DNA of 47,688 nt from NCBI GenBank assembly GCA_018670825.1, contig JABHIW010000175.1, positions 1-47,688 on the forward strand, given 5' to 3'. Position 1 is the stretch's first letter, and each line of letters starts with the position of its first letter. This document shows, piece after piece, positions 16,275-24,064 of this stretch. Origin of the DNA: Candidatus Scalindua sp. Lineage in GTDB: Bacteria; Planctomycetota; Brocadiia; Brocadiales; Scalinduaceae. The translations under genes were made by a program, and so were the position numbers. The notes under the pieces were generated by a model. The model was not told the origin of the DNA. It ran no database searches and saw only the letters and a list, made by a program, of their open reading frames with translations.

Positions 16275-17918
16275 TTATAAGATACAGGTTTTTTCTTTGA
16301 GCAAAATGTTTAATATACTGTGGTTTAAAGAGTAGTCAACGGCTAAATCAATCACGTGAATACCACGGGTATACAGTGCTTTCCCCAGTATATCTTCAAA
16401 GCTTTGCACACTATCAGGACGATAGCCGATAGCGCCATAACTTTCAGCATACTTAACAAAATCAGGGTTATTATAATCTAAACCAAAATTGTCAAATCCC
16501 ACACCTTCCTGTTTCCATTTGATCATACCATAACCGCCATCATTCAGGATAATTACCGTCAGGTCTAAACCCAGCCTGACAGCAGTTTCCAGCTCTTGGG
16601 AATTCATCATAAAACCGCCATCTCCACAGACAGCAATCACCTTTTTGTCAGGTTTTATCATTTTAGCAGCGATGGCGGATGCCAATCCCGCTCCCATTGT
16701 TGCCAAAGCATTGTCTAAAAGAAGAGTATTTGGTTGATAGCAGGGATAGCTTCTGGCAAACCAGATTTTATAAACACCATTATCCAAGGTGATAATACCA
16801 TCATCAGGAAGCAGTTTTCTAACAATGTACACAACTCTTTGAGGGAGTATTGGAAAGCGATTATCCTCAAAATATTTTGATAAGTGCTCCTTCACATTCT
16901 CTTGAATACGCTTAAAATATGAAAAATCCCAATTGGCACACTTTTCTTTGAGATGACGAGCAAGATGTTCTACGGAAGTAGCGATATCGCCAACTACAAT
17001 GAGTTGAGGAAAATAAACATCGTCTACATGAGCCGGAAAAAAGTTGACATGAATGACCTTTTGGCGATCAGTCATAAAAAAAGGCGGTTTTTCTATTACA
17101 TCATGACCAATATTGATAATCAAATCGGCTCGACTTATTGCGCAGTGTAAAAAATCATTATCTGACAATGCTGCTGTTCCTAAGTATTGAGGATGCCTTG
17201 CGTCAACAACCCCTTTACCCATTTGGGTAGTAAAATACGGCATTTGAGTTGTTTCAATCAATTTCCGAAGGGCCTCGCTCGTTCGCTTTCGATTAGCTCC
17301 AGCACCTATCAGAATCAAAGGCATCTTGGCCTCTTTAATCATCCGAACAGCTTTTGTGATAGCCTGATCATCTGCGTCAGGCCTCCGGTAGCCAACCACC
17401 TCAAATATACGCTCCCCACACTCTTCGGCAGCAATATCTTCCGGCAATTCCAGGTGCACCGCTCCCGGGCGCTCTTCCTGGGCTATTCTGAACGCTTCTC
17501 TCGTCATAGACGGAATACTATTACCATTAACAATTTGCCGACTATATTTGGTAATAGAGCGCATCATGTCGACAGTATCAATAATTTGGAAACGACCCTG
17601 TTTGCTTTTCTTTATGGGCTTTTGGCCTGTGATCATGAGCATGGGCATCGCACCTAAATTAGCGTAAGCTGCCGGAGTCACTAAATTGGTAGCGCCGGGC
17701 CCTAGCGTGGCAAGGCAAACTCCCGGTTTACCTGTTAAGCGACCAACAGTGGCTGCCATAAAACCGGCACCTTGTTCATGACGGGTTAAAATTAATTTTA
17801 TTTTAGAACCTTTAAGGGAGTTTAAAAAATCTAAATTTTCTTCACCTGGTATCCCAAATATATATTCGACACCTTCATTTTCAAGTGCTTTAACAAATAA
17901 ATCAGAAGCTTTCATCAT
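16275..17918 (-). CDS. Acetolactate synthase-like thiamine-pyrophosphate enzyme
   Basis: 547 residues with three domains: N-terminal pyrimidine-binding with E48 (TRHEQGAGFMA), a central domain, and a C-terminal PP-binding domain with the GDGGFMMNSQELETA ... NDGGYGMIKW motif for Mg-TPP. It resembles the catalytic large subunit of acetolactate synthase (AlsS/IlvB group), but no IlvN regulatory subunit or other ilv gene is adjacent. Pairing with an aldehyde dehydrogenase suggests a catabolic 2-oxo-acid decarboxylase or carboligase rather than branched-chain synthesis. GGAAGG precedes the tandem ATG-ATG start; either ATG is possible. The true substrate is unresolved. Confidence 0.85.
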   Translation of the reverse strand: MMKASDLFVKALENEGVEYIFGIPGEENLDFLNSLKGSKIKLILTRHEQGAGFMAATVGRLTGKPGVCLATLGPGATNLVTPAAYANLGAMPMLMITGQKPIKKSKQGRFQIIDTVDMMRSITKYSRQIVNGNSIPSMTREAFRIAQEERPGAVHLELPEDIAAEECGERIFEVVGYRRPDADDQAITKAVRMIKEAKMPLILIGAGANRKRTSEALRKLIETTQMPYFTTQMGKGVVDARHPQYLGTAALSDNDFLHCAISRADLIINIGHDVIEKPPFFMTDRQKVIHVNFFPAHVDDVYFPQLIVVGDIATSVEHLARHLKEKCANWDFSYFKRIQENVKEHLSKYFEDNRFPILPQRVVYIVRKLLPDDGIITLDNGVYKIWFARSYPCYQPNTLLLDNALATMGAGLASAIAAKMIKPDKKVIAVCGDGGFMMNSQELETAVRLGLDLTVIILNDGGYGMIKWKQEGVGFDNFGLDYNNPDFVKYAESYGAIGYRPDSVQSFEDILGKALYTRGIHVIDLAVDYSLNHSILNILLKEKTCIL

Positions 17919-18048
17919 TTATATCCTTCCTTTGTTAACATCATACTTAAGACTAATTTAGGCATAAAAGAGAATTTATTTTTTGGTTTTATTAACATAA
18001 AAACAAAATCTCCCATTTATTAAATGCATAGTTAGGAATCTGGGTATT

Positions 18049-18075
18049 ACTTAAAAAAACTCTTATATTTTAAGT
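18049..18075. repeat. Hairpin ACTTAAAA...TTTTAAGT
   Basis: An 8-bp inverted repeat with an 11-base loop, in the 665-base gap between the divergent TPP-enzyme and Tat-superoxide reductase genes. It is AT-rich and could be an operator or chance. Confidence 0.25.
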
Positions 18076-18292
18076 GAGATGGATACGACTTGCCCAATCT
18101 ATCCTATCACAACGTAATTTTTTTCCCTTCACCGCAAAAGCAACTCATGAATTGCTCTGAGTACAAACTAAACTCGCAATATTGATACCCATAATGAAAT
18201 ATTTACCGACCAAACAGAAAACTACCATTAAGTCATAATCTAGCAAAGCCTTAAGTACTAAGAAATTGCCCTGAGGGGGGAAGTAAACAATG

Positions 18293-18368
18293 CCAACCAC
18301 AAATCAAGGCGCATATATTTCGGCAACAAGCTTTGCCGAAGCAGGAGTATGCGCAAGTTTTTCGTTGG
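18293..18368. repeat. Nested foldback element
   Basis: Three sets of arms nest: CCAAC (18293-18297)/GTTGG (18364-18368), GCGCATA (18309-18315)/TATGCGC (18348-18354), and CGGCAA (18321-18326)/TTGCCG (18333-18338). It is non-coding and resembles a MITE or palindromic repeat. The rest of 17919-18583 holds no gene I can support. Confidence 0.5.
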
Positions 18369-18583
18369 CTTTGCCAGAAAACGGTTGTTATATTTTTTGC
18401 ATGAAATTATAAGGCGTTATCATTTTAGGTCTTACATGCTATCTTAGGCATTTTTCTAGAGAAGAAAACAATTGGTATAATTATTGCGACTTTTGAACAT
18501 ACTATTTATTTAAAAATGCTTTTCAGAAACCTAAAATATCTTATTAATCGTTTCATTAACAATTATTAAAAAGGGAAAATGCT

Positions 18584-19018
18584 ATGTCGAATAGAAGAAC
18601 ATTCTTAAAATCATCATTAGCAGTAGCTGCAGGTTTTGCCGTTGGCCACATATCCTCCGTATCTGCCGGACCAACTTGTTCTTATCCAAAAGGGGGTATC
18701 GTTTATACAAAGCAAAATCCAGGGAAGTGGTCTGGGAAAACCGGAGGGCACGTTCCAAATGTTAAAGTAGAAGGAAATACAGTAACTGTCACAACCACTC
18801 ATGGTATGAGCGAAGCACACTACATAGTGAGGCATACAATAGTTTCCAAATGTGGAAAAGTACTGGGAGAGAAAACATTTTCCCCATCAGATGCAGAAGC
18901 AAAATCAGTATTTGATCTACCGGATACCAGTTCAAAATATGCATGGGACACCACAAAACTCTATGCTACCAGCTTCTGCAACAAACACGATCTCTGGGTT
19001 GCAGAGTTTGAAGCGTAA
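18584..19018 (+). CDS. Tat-exported superoxide reductase-like (desulfoferrodoxin fold) protein
   Basis: 144 residues; AAAAGGGAAA precedes the ATG. SNRRTFLKSSLAVAAG is a twin-arginine signal with cleavage near VSAGP, so the mature protein is exported folded. All five Fe(His4Cys) ligands are present: H56 (GGHVPNV), H73 and H79 (THGMSEAHYI, spaced by six), C132 and H135 (CNKHDLW). The catalytic Glu-Lys pair of classic SOR (EKHVP) is replaced by GG, so activity may differ: it could be a superoxide or NO-binding protein, or an electron carrier. Extra cysteines C32 and C90 may form a disulfide outside the cytoplasm. It is the first gene of a plus-strand oxidative-stress set. Confidence 0.85.
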   Translation: MSNRRTFLKSSLAVAAGFAVGHISSVSAGPTCSYPKGGIVYTKQNPGKWSGKTGGHVPNVKVEGNTVTVTTTHGMSEAHYIVRHTIVSKCGKVLGEKTFSPSDAEAKSVFDLPDTSSKYAWDTTKLYATSFCNKHDLWVAEFEA

Positions 19019-19046
19019 CAGTCTCCAACAGCCCTTACATAGAGAA

Positions 19047-19176
19047 AGGCGTAAAGATGCCACCGGGATGACCCTATGAATTCAGTTTGTAATCTGAAAA
19101 GCAGTTTCCCTGTTGATCCATGCCCAAGTAATGACCACAGGGGTATTCCCGGGAATCTCGGTGGTGCCAGCCGCCT
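19047..19176. ncRNA. Candidate structured RNA or composite palindrome (unclassified)
   Basis: Nested helices: AGGCG (19047-19051) with CGCCT (19172-19176); CCACCGGGAT (19060-19069) with ATCTCGGTGG (19155-19164), one G-T pair; inside these, the hairpins TTCAG/CTGAA (19081-19098) and CCCTGT/ACAGGG (19108-19142). It lies between the Tat protein gene and the FAD reductase gene, so it could be a leader, a terminator-type structure or a repeat. An additional inverted pair (ATTCAGTTT near 19081 and AAACTGAGT near 19203) favours a mobile palindrome as the alternative. I tested cobalamin, c-di-GMP and Moco riboswitch consensus from memory and found no convincing match. Confidence 0.35.
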
Positions 19177-19368
19177 ATGGCATTATCCCTGATCTTGGAA
19201 TAAACTGAGTCATATTCCTTATGATATCACGCCTAAAAACATAAATTTATTTTCTTTGTCAGAACAATTTGCGGCATCAAAAGGTTGACTCGAATGCTGT
19301 TATAAGGTAGACTACCCGAAATATAAGTTACTTTTATTTCTCATACAAATTTATTGAAAGTTTTAAAT

Positions 19369-20742
19369 ATGGCAGAGCACGTAATCATTGGTAATGGCGT
19401 TGCCGGTATAAAGGCTGCTGAAACAATCAGAAAACTTGACTCCAATTGTAAGATAACAATGGTAGGAGATGAGGACTATGCTTTCTATTACAGGCCTCAA
19501 CTTCCGGAATTTGTTGCCGGGAAGATCGAAGAGGAGAGGTTGTGGGGAAAAAAGAAGGATTTTTATGAAAAAAACAATATTATTTCACACCTTGGAAAGA
19601 TAGTAACCGGCATCAAGCCCGATACTAATGAGGTTATTTTAAAAGATGATACTACGATAAATTATGACTCATTACTAATCGCAACCGGAGGTTCTATAAA
19701 AAGAAGGAGCTATCCAGGGTGCGAATTAGATGGAGGTGTCGTCCAATTAAAAACGATTGACGATGCCAAAAATATAAAGGAAAAGATTAAATCCGCAAAG
19801 AGCGCTGTAGTAGTCGGTGAAGATTTTTTGACATTGGCACTAACAGAGGCCTTGCATGGTAGCGGACTTGAGGTAACCTATTTGTTGCGAGGGGACAGAC
19901 TATGGCCTGAAGTCATGGACAAAGATGCCTCTGATATACTTATGCTCAGATTGAAGGGAAAGGGCATTAAGATAAAACAAGGAACTGACATAAAAGAAGT
20001 GTATGTTAAAAATAAGTTGGTCCATGGGGTAATAACGACAGATGATGAACTAATTGACTGTCAGATTCTTGGTATTGTTGATAAGCTACAACCCAGTATG
20101 GGGTTTTTGAATGAAAGTGGTGTTAATACTGACAACGGTGTTTTGGTAAACAACAAAATGCTTACTAATTTTGACAATATTTACGCTGCCGGTGATGTTG
20201 CTCAATTGCCAGTCGATTTGGACTCTGAAATCCCGGAGATTAATGTCCGATGGCTGAAGGCATGGAAACAGGGGCAGGTAGCAGGTTCAAATATGGCAGG
20301 TAATAACGCGGAATATGATGATATTGCAAGGATTAGTGCAACACAAATATGTGGAATTGATATAGTATCAATAGGTGTTTCAAATCCATTAAACGGCGAC
20401 CATAAAATAATGAGGGGCGACTATCCTCACCCTGAAATTGATGTCTACAAAAAGCTTGTCATGAAAGATGACAAAGTGGTTGGTGCGCTGTTTGTTGGTA
20501 ATGTACAGGAGGCCAGAGAAGTCACAAAGGTCATAAAAAATAAAACAAATTATTCAGATATTGATAAAAAGCTGTTAAAACAGATGTTTGATTTGAATTC
20601 TCGATTCGGCAGTTTTCGTGGTTTTTTATGTCCTGTGTGTAAGCTCGAACTCCCAATACCACCTGACGCGAAGGCTGGTGATAAAATCACATGCCCAGCC
20701 TGCGGTATTGAGCTTAAAGTAACTGAGAAAATGTTACAATAA
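19369..20742 (+). CDS. FAD/NAD(P)-dependent oxidoreductase with C-terminal zinc-ribbon (rubredoxin-reductase-like)
   Basis: 457 residues from the ATG at 19369 (GAAAG 8 bases before); an upstream TTG would add five residues. The FAD motif GNGVAGIKAAETIRKL is at the N-terminus; DSLLIATGGS and NIYAAGDVAQLP are further pyridine-nucleotide oxidoreductase motifs. The second GxGxxG is atypical (AVVVGEDFLTLAL). A tail has two CxxC pairs (FLCPVCKLEL and ITCPACGIEL), a rubredoxin or zinc-ribbon-like module not found in standard NADH-rubredoxin reductases. Followed by FeS4 proteins and diiron proteins, it probably passes NAD(P)H electrons to them. Exact donor and acceptor are inference. Confidence 0.85.
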   Translation: MAEHVIIGNGVAGIKAAETIRKLDSNCKITMVGDEDYAFYYRPQLPEFVAGKIEEERLWGKKKDFYEKNNIISHLGKIVTGIKPDTNEVILKDDTTINYDSLLIATGGSIKRRSYPGCELDGGVVQLKTIDDAKNIKEKIKSAKSAVVVGEDFLTLALTEALHGSGLEVTYLLRGDRLWPEVMDKDASDILMLRLKGKGIKIKQGTDIKEVYVKNKLVHGVITTDDELIDCQILGIVDKLQPSMGFLNESGVNTDNGVLVNNKMLTNFDNIYAAGDVAQLPVDLDSEIPEINVRWLKAWKQGQVAGSNMAGNNAEYDDIARISATQICGIDIVSIGVSNPLNGDHKIMRGDYPHPEIDVYKKLVMKDDKVVGALFVGNVQEAREVTKVIKNKTNYSDIDKKLLKQMFDLNSRFGSFRGFLCPVCKLELPIPPDAKAGDKITCPACGIELKVTEKMLQ

Positions 20743-20867
20743 TTGCATTGTTTGTATAACAGATAAGCATAAAAAATACGTATATCGTTTCTTTAAACAC
20801 GACATATGGTTGTTAATAAAAATAAAAAAGTGCAAATTTAAAAATTCCAGTGGTAATATAGTGCGAA

Positions 20868-21143
20868 ATGGGCCAAAAAGGACAAATATATTTTTGTGAG
20901 ATTTGCAGGCAAAAGGTTGAAGTAACGGTAGATGCCTTTGGAGTACTTGTCTGCTGTGGGCAGGAAATGAAGCTGGTTGAGGGTATGATGGCGACATGGA
21001 CATCCGTCCATCCCAAACCAGTTGGAGGCGTAACCTATGTCTGCAACAAATGCGGACAGCAGATAACTGTGGTGGAAGAGACATCTGGTATATTGGAGTG
21101 CTGCGGCCAAAGAATGGAGCGCAAGAAAGAAAGCACTGGTTAA
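20868..21143 (+). CDS. Double desulforedoxin protein
   Basis: 91 residues made of two desulforedoxin-like FeS4 modules: C10, C13, C29, C30 (FCEIC ... LVCCGQEMKL) and C59, C62, C78, C79 (YVCNKC ... LECCGQRMER). The CxxC-n-CC pattern with CGQxM is the desulforedoxin signature, as in the N-terminal domain of class I desulfoferrodoxin. Desulforedoxin normally works as a homodimer of 36-residue chains, so this tandem chain could be a covalent dimer. No signal is present, so it is cytosolic. The ribosome site is weak. Role: small electron carrier, probably from the FAD reductase to superoxide reductase or diiron proteins (inference). Confidence 0.88.
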   Translation: MGQKGQIYFCEICRQKVEVTVDAFGVLVCCGQEMKLVEGMMATWTSVHPKPVGGVTYVCNKCGQQITVVEETSGILECCGQRMERKKESTG

Positions 21144-21215
21144 ACTCTCATATTAGATAACACCCGGAAGTATTCTGTTTTCTTACTCAAAGCACATAAA
21201 TTAAAGAGGTTTTTT

Positions 21216-21449
21216 ATGAACAGTTGGAAATGTGATAGTTGTGGCGCTCAATATGACGCAAACGAACCACCGGAAATCTGTCCCTCATGCGGCAAATCAT
21301 GTGAATTCAGAGAAATCACTAATTACGTTCCCAAGATGGAGAGAGCGGGAAGGGGATATAAATGTGAGGTATGCGGCAATGAGGTTAAGATCACAATAGA
21401 TGGCGGTGGTATGCTCAAGTGCTGTGATCAACATATGACATTGAAATAG
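21216..21449 (+). CDS. Rubredoxin-desulforedoxin fusion protein
   Basis: 77 residues; AGAGG precedes the ATG. The first module is rubredoxin-like: C6, C9, C22, C25 (WKCDSCGAQYDANEPPEICP), shorter than standard rubredoxin. The second is desulforedoxin-like: C50, C53, C69, C70 (YKCEVC ... LKCCDQHMTLK). Two FeS4 centres in one small chain are consistent with a relay to oxygen-defence enzymes, comparable in principle to two-domain desulfoferrodoxin but with rubredoxin in place of SOR. It is 72 bases after the double desulforedoxin gene and 7 before the next gene, so it is part of an operon. Confidence 0.88.
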   Translation: MNSWKCDSCGAQYDANEPPEICPSCGKSCEFREITNYVPKMERAGRGYKCEVCGNEVKITIDGGGMLKCCDQHMTLK

Positions 21450-21456
21450 CCAAACT

Positions 21457-21918
21457 ATGCAAAATGAAAAAATAGAGTCAATTTTACAAAAAGCTGCTGC
21501 GAATGAAAATGGCACATATTTACTGTACAAAAATGCTGCAGACAAAATGACAGACTTACAGACAAAGAGTGTCTTAAATAAGTTTGCCGAAGAAGAACTG
21601 AAACACAAGCAGTTAATAGAAAGCTTCAGTGTAGATATGTTGGAAAAATTAAAGGTTGAAACAGTCGAAACATCTCGACAGGGAATAACAGAATTCCTTA
21701 CTGATACTGATGAAGGCCTTGGTGAGCACCCGGATTTTAAAGACGTACTCGTTTATGCTGCAAAAAGAGAGAAAAAAGCCTATGAGTTTTATAGCAACAT
21801 GTCTCAACACGTGGAAGATTCCAATTTAAAGAAATTGTTTGTCTGGCTAGCACAAGAAGAAACGAAACACAAAGAGGACATCGAGGCCCTATTCTGGGAT
21901 GTAATGTATCGTGAATAA
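21457..21918 (+). CDS. Ferritin-like diiron protein (rubrerythrin-type, no rubredoxin domain)
   Basis: 153 residues, all-helical. Two four-helix-half repeats each carry an E...ExxH pattern: E17 and EELKH around residues 46-50, and EKKAYEFY with EETKH in the second half. This is the diiron arrangement of rubrerythrin/erythrin proteins, which reduce hydrogen peroxide to water. The usual C-terminal rubredoxin domain is absent; the fused FeS4 protein encoded 7 bases upstream may substitute for it (inference). A similar protein follows 23 bases downstream. Cytosolic. Confidence 0.85.
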   Translation: MQNEKIESILQKAAANENGTYLLYKNAADKMTDLQTKSVLNKFAEEELKHKQLIESFSVDMLEKLKVETVETSRQGITEFLTDTDEGLGEHPDFKDVLVYAAKREKKAYEFYSNMSQHVEDSNLKKLFVWLAQEETKHKEDIEALFWDVMYRE

Positions 21919-21941
21919 CCTTATAATAAGGAGGATTAAAA

Positions 21942-22400
21942 ATGGCTGATAAACAGTTAACAGAAATAATGGATATGGCAATTCAGTTTGAAACTGATGC
22001 AAATGAATTTTATTTAACCGCTTCGGATATCGCAAAAGATCCTTCCGCGAAAACATTACTCAAAGAATTGGCAACCATTGAGTTAAAGCACAAGGAAAAA
22101 TTGGAAGAATTCAATTTAGATGATGTCGCGCATGAGCATCATACTATTCCGGAAACACACGATCTTCATGTTAGTGATTATTTAATGGATAAAGAGATTA
22201 CTCCGACTTCTACCTCTCAAGATATAATGGTACATGCAATGAAGAGGGAACAAAAGGCTTATGAGTTTTATGCCAGGATGTTAAAGGTTGTCACCAGCGG
22301 AGAGGTCAAAATCCTCTTTGAGGAATTGGCAGCAGAAGAATTAGAACATAAAGCAAAAATTGAAACAGAATATGATGATGTAGTATATAAAGAAAATTGA
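21942..22400 (+). CDS. Ferritin-like diiron protein, paralogue (rubrerythrin-type)
   Basis: 152 residues with a very strong ribosome site (AAGGAGG 7 bases before ATG). It has the same layout as its neighbour: ETDANEFYLTASDIAK with IELKHKEKLEEF in the first half, and REQKAYEFYARML with AAEELEHKAKIE in the second, giving two ExxH diiron motifs. The central loop has extra His residues (HEHHTIPETHDLHVSDY) not found in the paralogue, possibly a second metal site. A probable peroxidase that could form homo- or hetero-oligomers with the upstream protein. Duplication within the operon is evident. Confidence 0.85.
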   Translation: MADKQLTEIMDMAIQFETDANEFYLTASDIAKDPSAKTLLKELATIELKHKEKLEEFNLDDVAHEHHTIPETHDLHVSDYLMDKEITPTSTSQDIMVHAMKREQKAYEFYARMLKVVTSGEVKILFEELAAEELEHKAKIETEYDDVVYKEN

Positions 22401-22421
22401 TATAAACCAGGGAGCCAAAAA

Positions 22422-22544
22422 ATGTCTTCACATAAAGGAGAGTTATACTATTGTGAAGTATGTGGAACTGAAGTTATAGTAGAGAAAGGTGGAGATGGAA
22501 CGCTGAACTGTTGCAGTCAGAAGATGAAGCATAAAGTTACTTAA
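22422..22544 (+). CDS. Desulforedoxin, 40 residues
   Basis: A short gene easily missed by length cut-offs. GGGAG lies 7 bases before the ATG. The sequence is MSSHKGELYYCEVCGTEVIV followed by EKGGDGTLNCCSQKM and a short basic tail; cysteines C11, C14, C30 and C31 form the desulforedoxin CxxC...CC centre. Classic desulforedoxin is about 36 residues, so this is full length. It ends the operon, 21 bases after the second diiron protein, and probably supplies electrons to the enzymes encoded upstream. Confidence 0.88.
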   Translation: MSSHKGELYYCEVCGTEVIVEKGGDGTLNCCSQKMKHKVT

Positions 22545-22566
22545 TAAAATAATAAGAATTGAGAGA

Positions 22567-22581
22567 GTTCTCAGTGAGAAC
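22567..22581. terminator. Perfect palindrome GTTCTCA-G-TGAGAAC after the operon
   Basis: A 7-bp stem with a one-base centre, 23 bases after the last stop codon. It has no T-run, so it is a weak terminator candidate; an operator or DNA-binding site is possible. Confidence 0.3.
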
Positions 22582-23439
22582 AGAGTCTCCCAAACAGAAA
22601 TAAAGGTAAATCAAAGATAAGTAAGAGTGTAAATTTTGAAACCATTCCTGCCACCTTCATTATATCTATTCCGCCTACAGCAATTAGGCAGAGAAACCCC
22701 GATCAAAGAAAACTTATTCACTTTGGTCTGTTTGCCGCTAATCCCCATACTAAATAACTGACTCTTTTTACAAACTTTCCGACCCTATATGGCGAAAATA
22801 TATCGCTGCCCACCATTGCCACATTACAAAAAAACGTAATATTTTCGTATAATTATATAAAAATCAGAATGTCCAGATTTATTATTATTGCCATGAACGC
22901 ATTTAATAGGTTGCTATAAAACGGCTTATGACTGCAATATATTATAGCTTGCGAAAATAAATTTCTGGCACTAATGTTGCTACATTACTGATAGTGATTT
23001 GTAGCATGTATGATATAAATACAAAAGGGACACAGGATATGGTAAGGGTTTGAAAATGTTGTCAGCAGGAAGTAGCCCATGTAAATTGGCCTCCTCATTG
23101 TAGCTCCCGCCTGGAATAAAATCGGAATTTTTGCATCTGATGCGGCACCAGTTGATATCGCCAAAAAGCCCGGTTTCTTGCACCGCCTGTTACTCAAAAT
23201 TATTTATATAAAATAAGTATTTTCACGTGCATTCAACCGTCAAAATCCTTTGTATCAAACATTTTACAATCCAGTATAATAAATCCTAAATAGGGACACC
23301 AATAGCGGAACATTTAATCCTCCGCATACCGCCATGCTTCTTTCGTCCCAAGTACGAGCAAAACGCTGGATTATTAAAAATTTTTTATTGTATTTTATTT
23401 GTGTTATAAAACAACCTTGTTGAAAGGAAAACGTATCAA
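22582..23439. other. Long AT-rich intergenic region, no gene
   Basis: About 860 bases without a supported reading frame or known RNA on either strand. Open frames at 22980-23200 (minus) have no ribosome site and no family features. It may contain decayed mobile DNA. Confidence 0.4.
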
Positions 23440-23952
23440 GTGAAGAAAGTTAATCGAATCTGTATCGCAGTTTTTTTTGTATTTGTAGCAACCAGCGGAT
23501 TTACAATCCATGGTTGGCAATGTAGCAAGGCCTTTGGCAATGATGACAAAACACCTTTTATACAAAAATCCAGACCTACCAGCTCTCTGATGCGAATAAT
23601 CAATTCACATACGTCAAAGATACTGGAAGCAATAATAGTTGGTGATTTCAATACCGTTATCAAAAAATCCAATGAAGTCGCAAAAGCCGGCAATGCCATA
23701 ATGAGAATGTTTTTCCCGGATGGGAAAAAGGTTGATCAATGGTTTGATGAAGTCGGAAAAGATCCTGATGACCCTGAAGCAGTTAAGTCGATGAAAGAAG
23801 ATTTTGAAAAGTATTCGAAAGCAGTTATCGAGGCATCTGAAAATATTGCCAAAGTTGCCAAAAATAAAGATATTGCCGAAACCTATGAAAGTTTTGAAGC
23901 AATGCTGAAGAAAGTATGCTTTGCGTGTCATGAAGTTTCACGCGCAAAATAA
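23440..23952 (+). CDS. Cytochrome c'-like periplasmic monohaem protein
   Basis: 170 residues from a GTG start; AAAGGA is upstream. A signal peptide (residues about 4-32) is followed by a helical body and a C-terminal haem site CFACH at 160-164, the class II cytochrome c layout (four-helix bundle, haem near the C-terminus). The RxxMRIINSHTSKI and EAMLKKVCFACHEVSR segments fit the first and last helices. Class II cytochromes bind NO and protect against nitrosative stress or carry electrons; either would make sense in an anammox-type NO metabolism. It is located just upstream of the cbb3 oxidase module. Confidence 0.82.
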   Translation: MKKVNRICIAVFFVFVATSGFTIHGWQCSKAFGNDDKTPFIQKSRPTSSLMRIINSHTSKILEAIIVGDFNTVIKKSNEVAKAGNAIMRMFFPDGKKVDQWFDEVGKDPDDPEAVKSMKEDFEKYSKAVIEASENIAKVAKNKDIAETYESFEAMLKKVCFACHEVSRAK

Positions 23953-24011
23953 CGGACAGAGAGCAAAGAGGAAAAAAGTTAATATTTCAAACTAAAGATT
24001 TGTTTATAACG

Positions 24012-24027
24012 TGATATGCTATTATCA
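24012..24027. promoter_or_regulatory. Dyad TGATA-N6-TATCA upstream of ccoI
   Basis: TGATATGCTATTATCA is a perfect 5-bp dyad 37 bases before the ccoI start. It resembles degenerate Crp/Fnr-family operators (for example TTGAT-N4-ATCAA), which often control cbb3 genes, but the match is partial and no regulator gene is in the window. Confidence 0.3.
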
Positions 24028-24064
24028 TATCCATTACGATTTTATCCAGGACATATAAACCTTT

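Noticed and set aside
19047..19176. Known riboswitch (c-di-GMP-I or cobalamin)
   Set aside because: Short word matches only; the order of conserved elements does not agree with either consensus.
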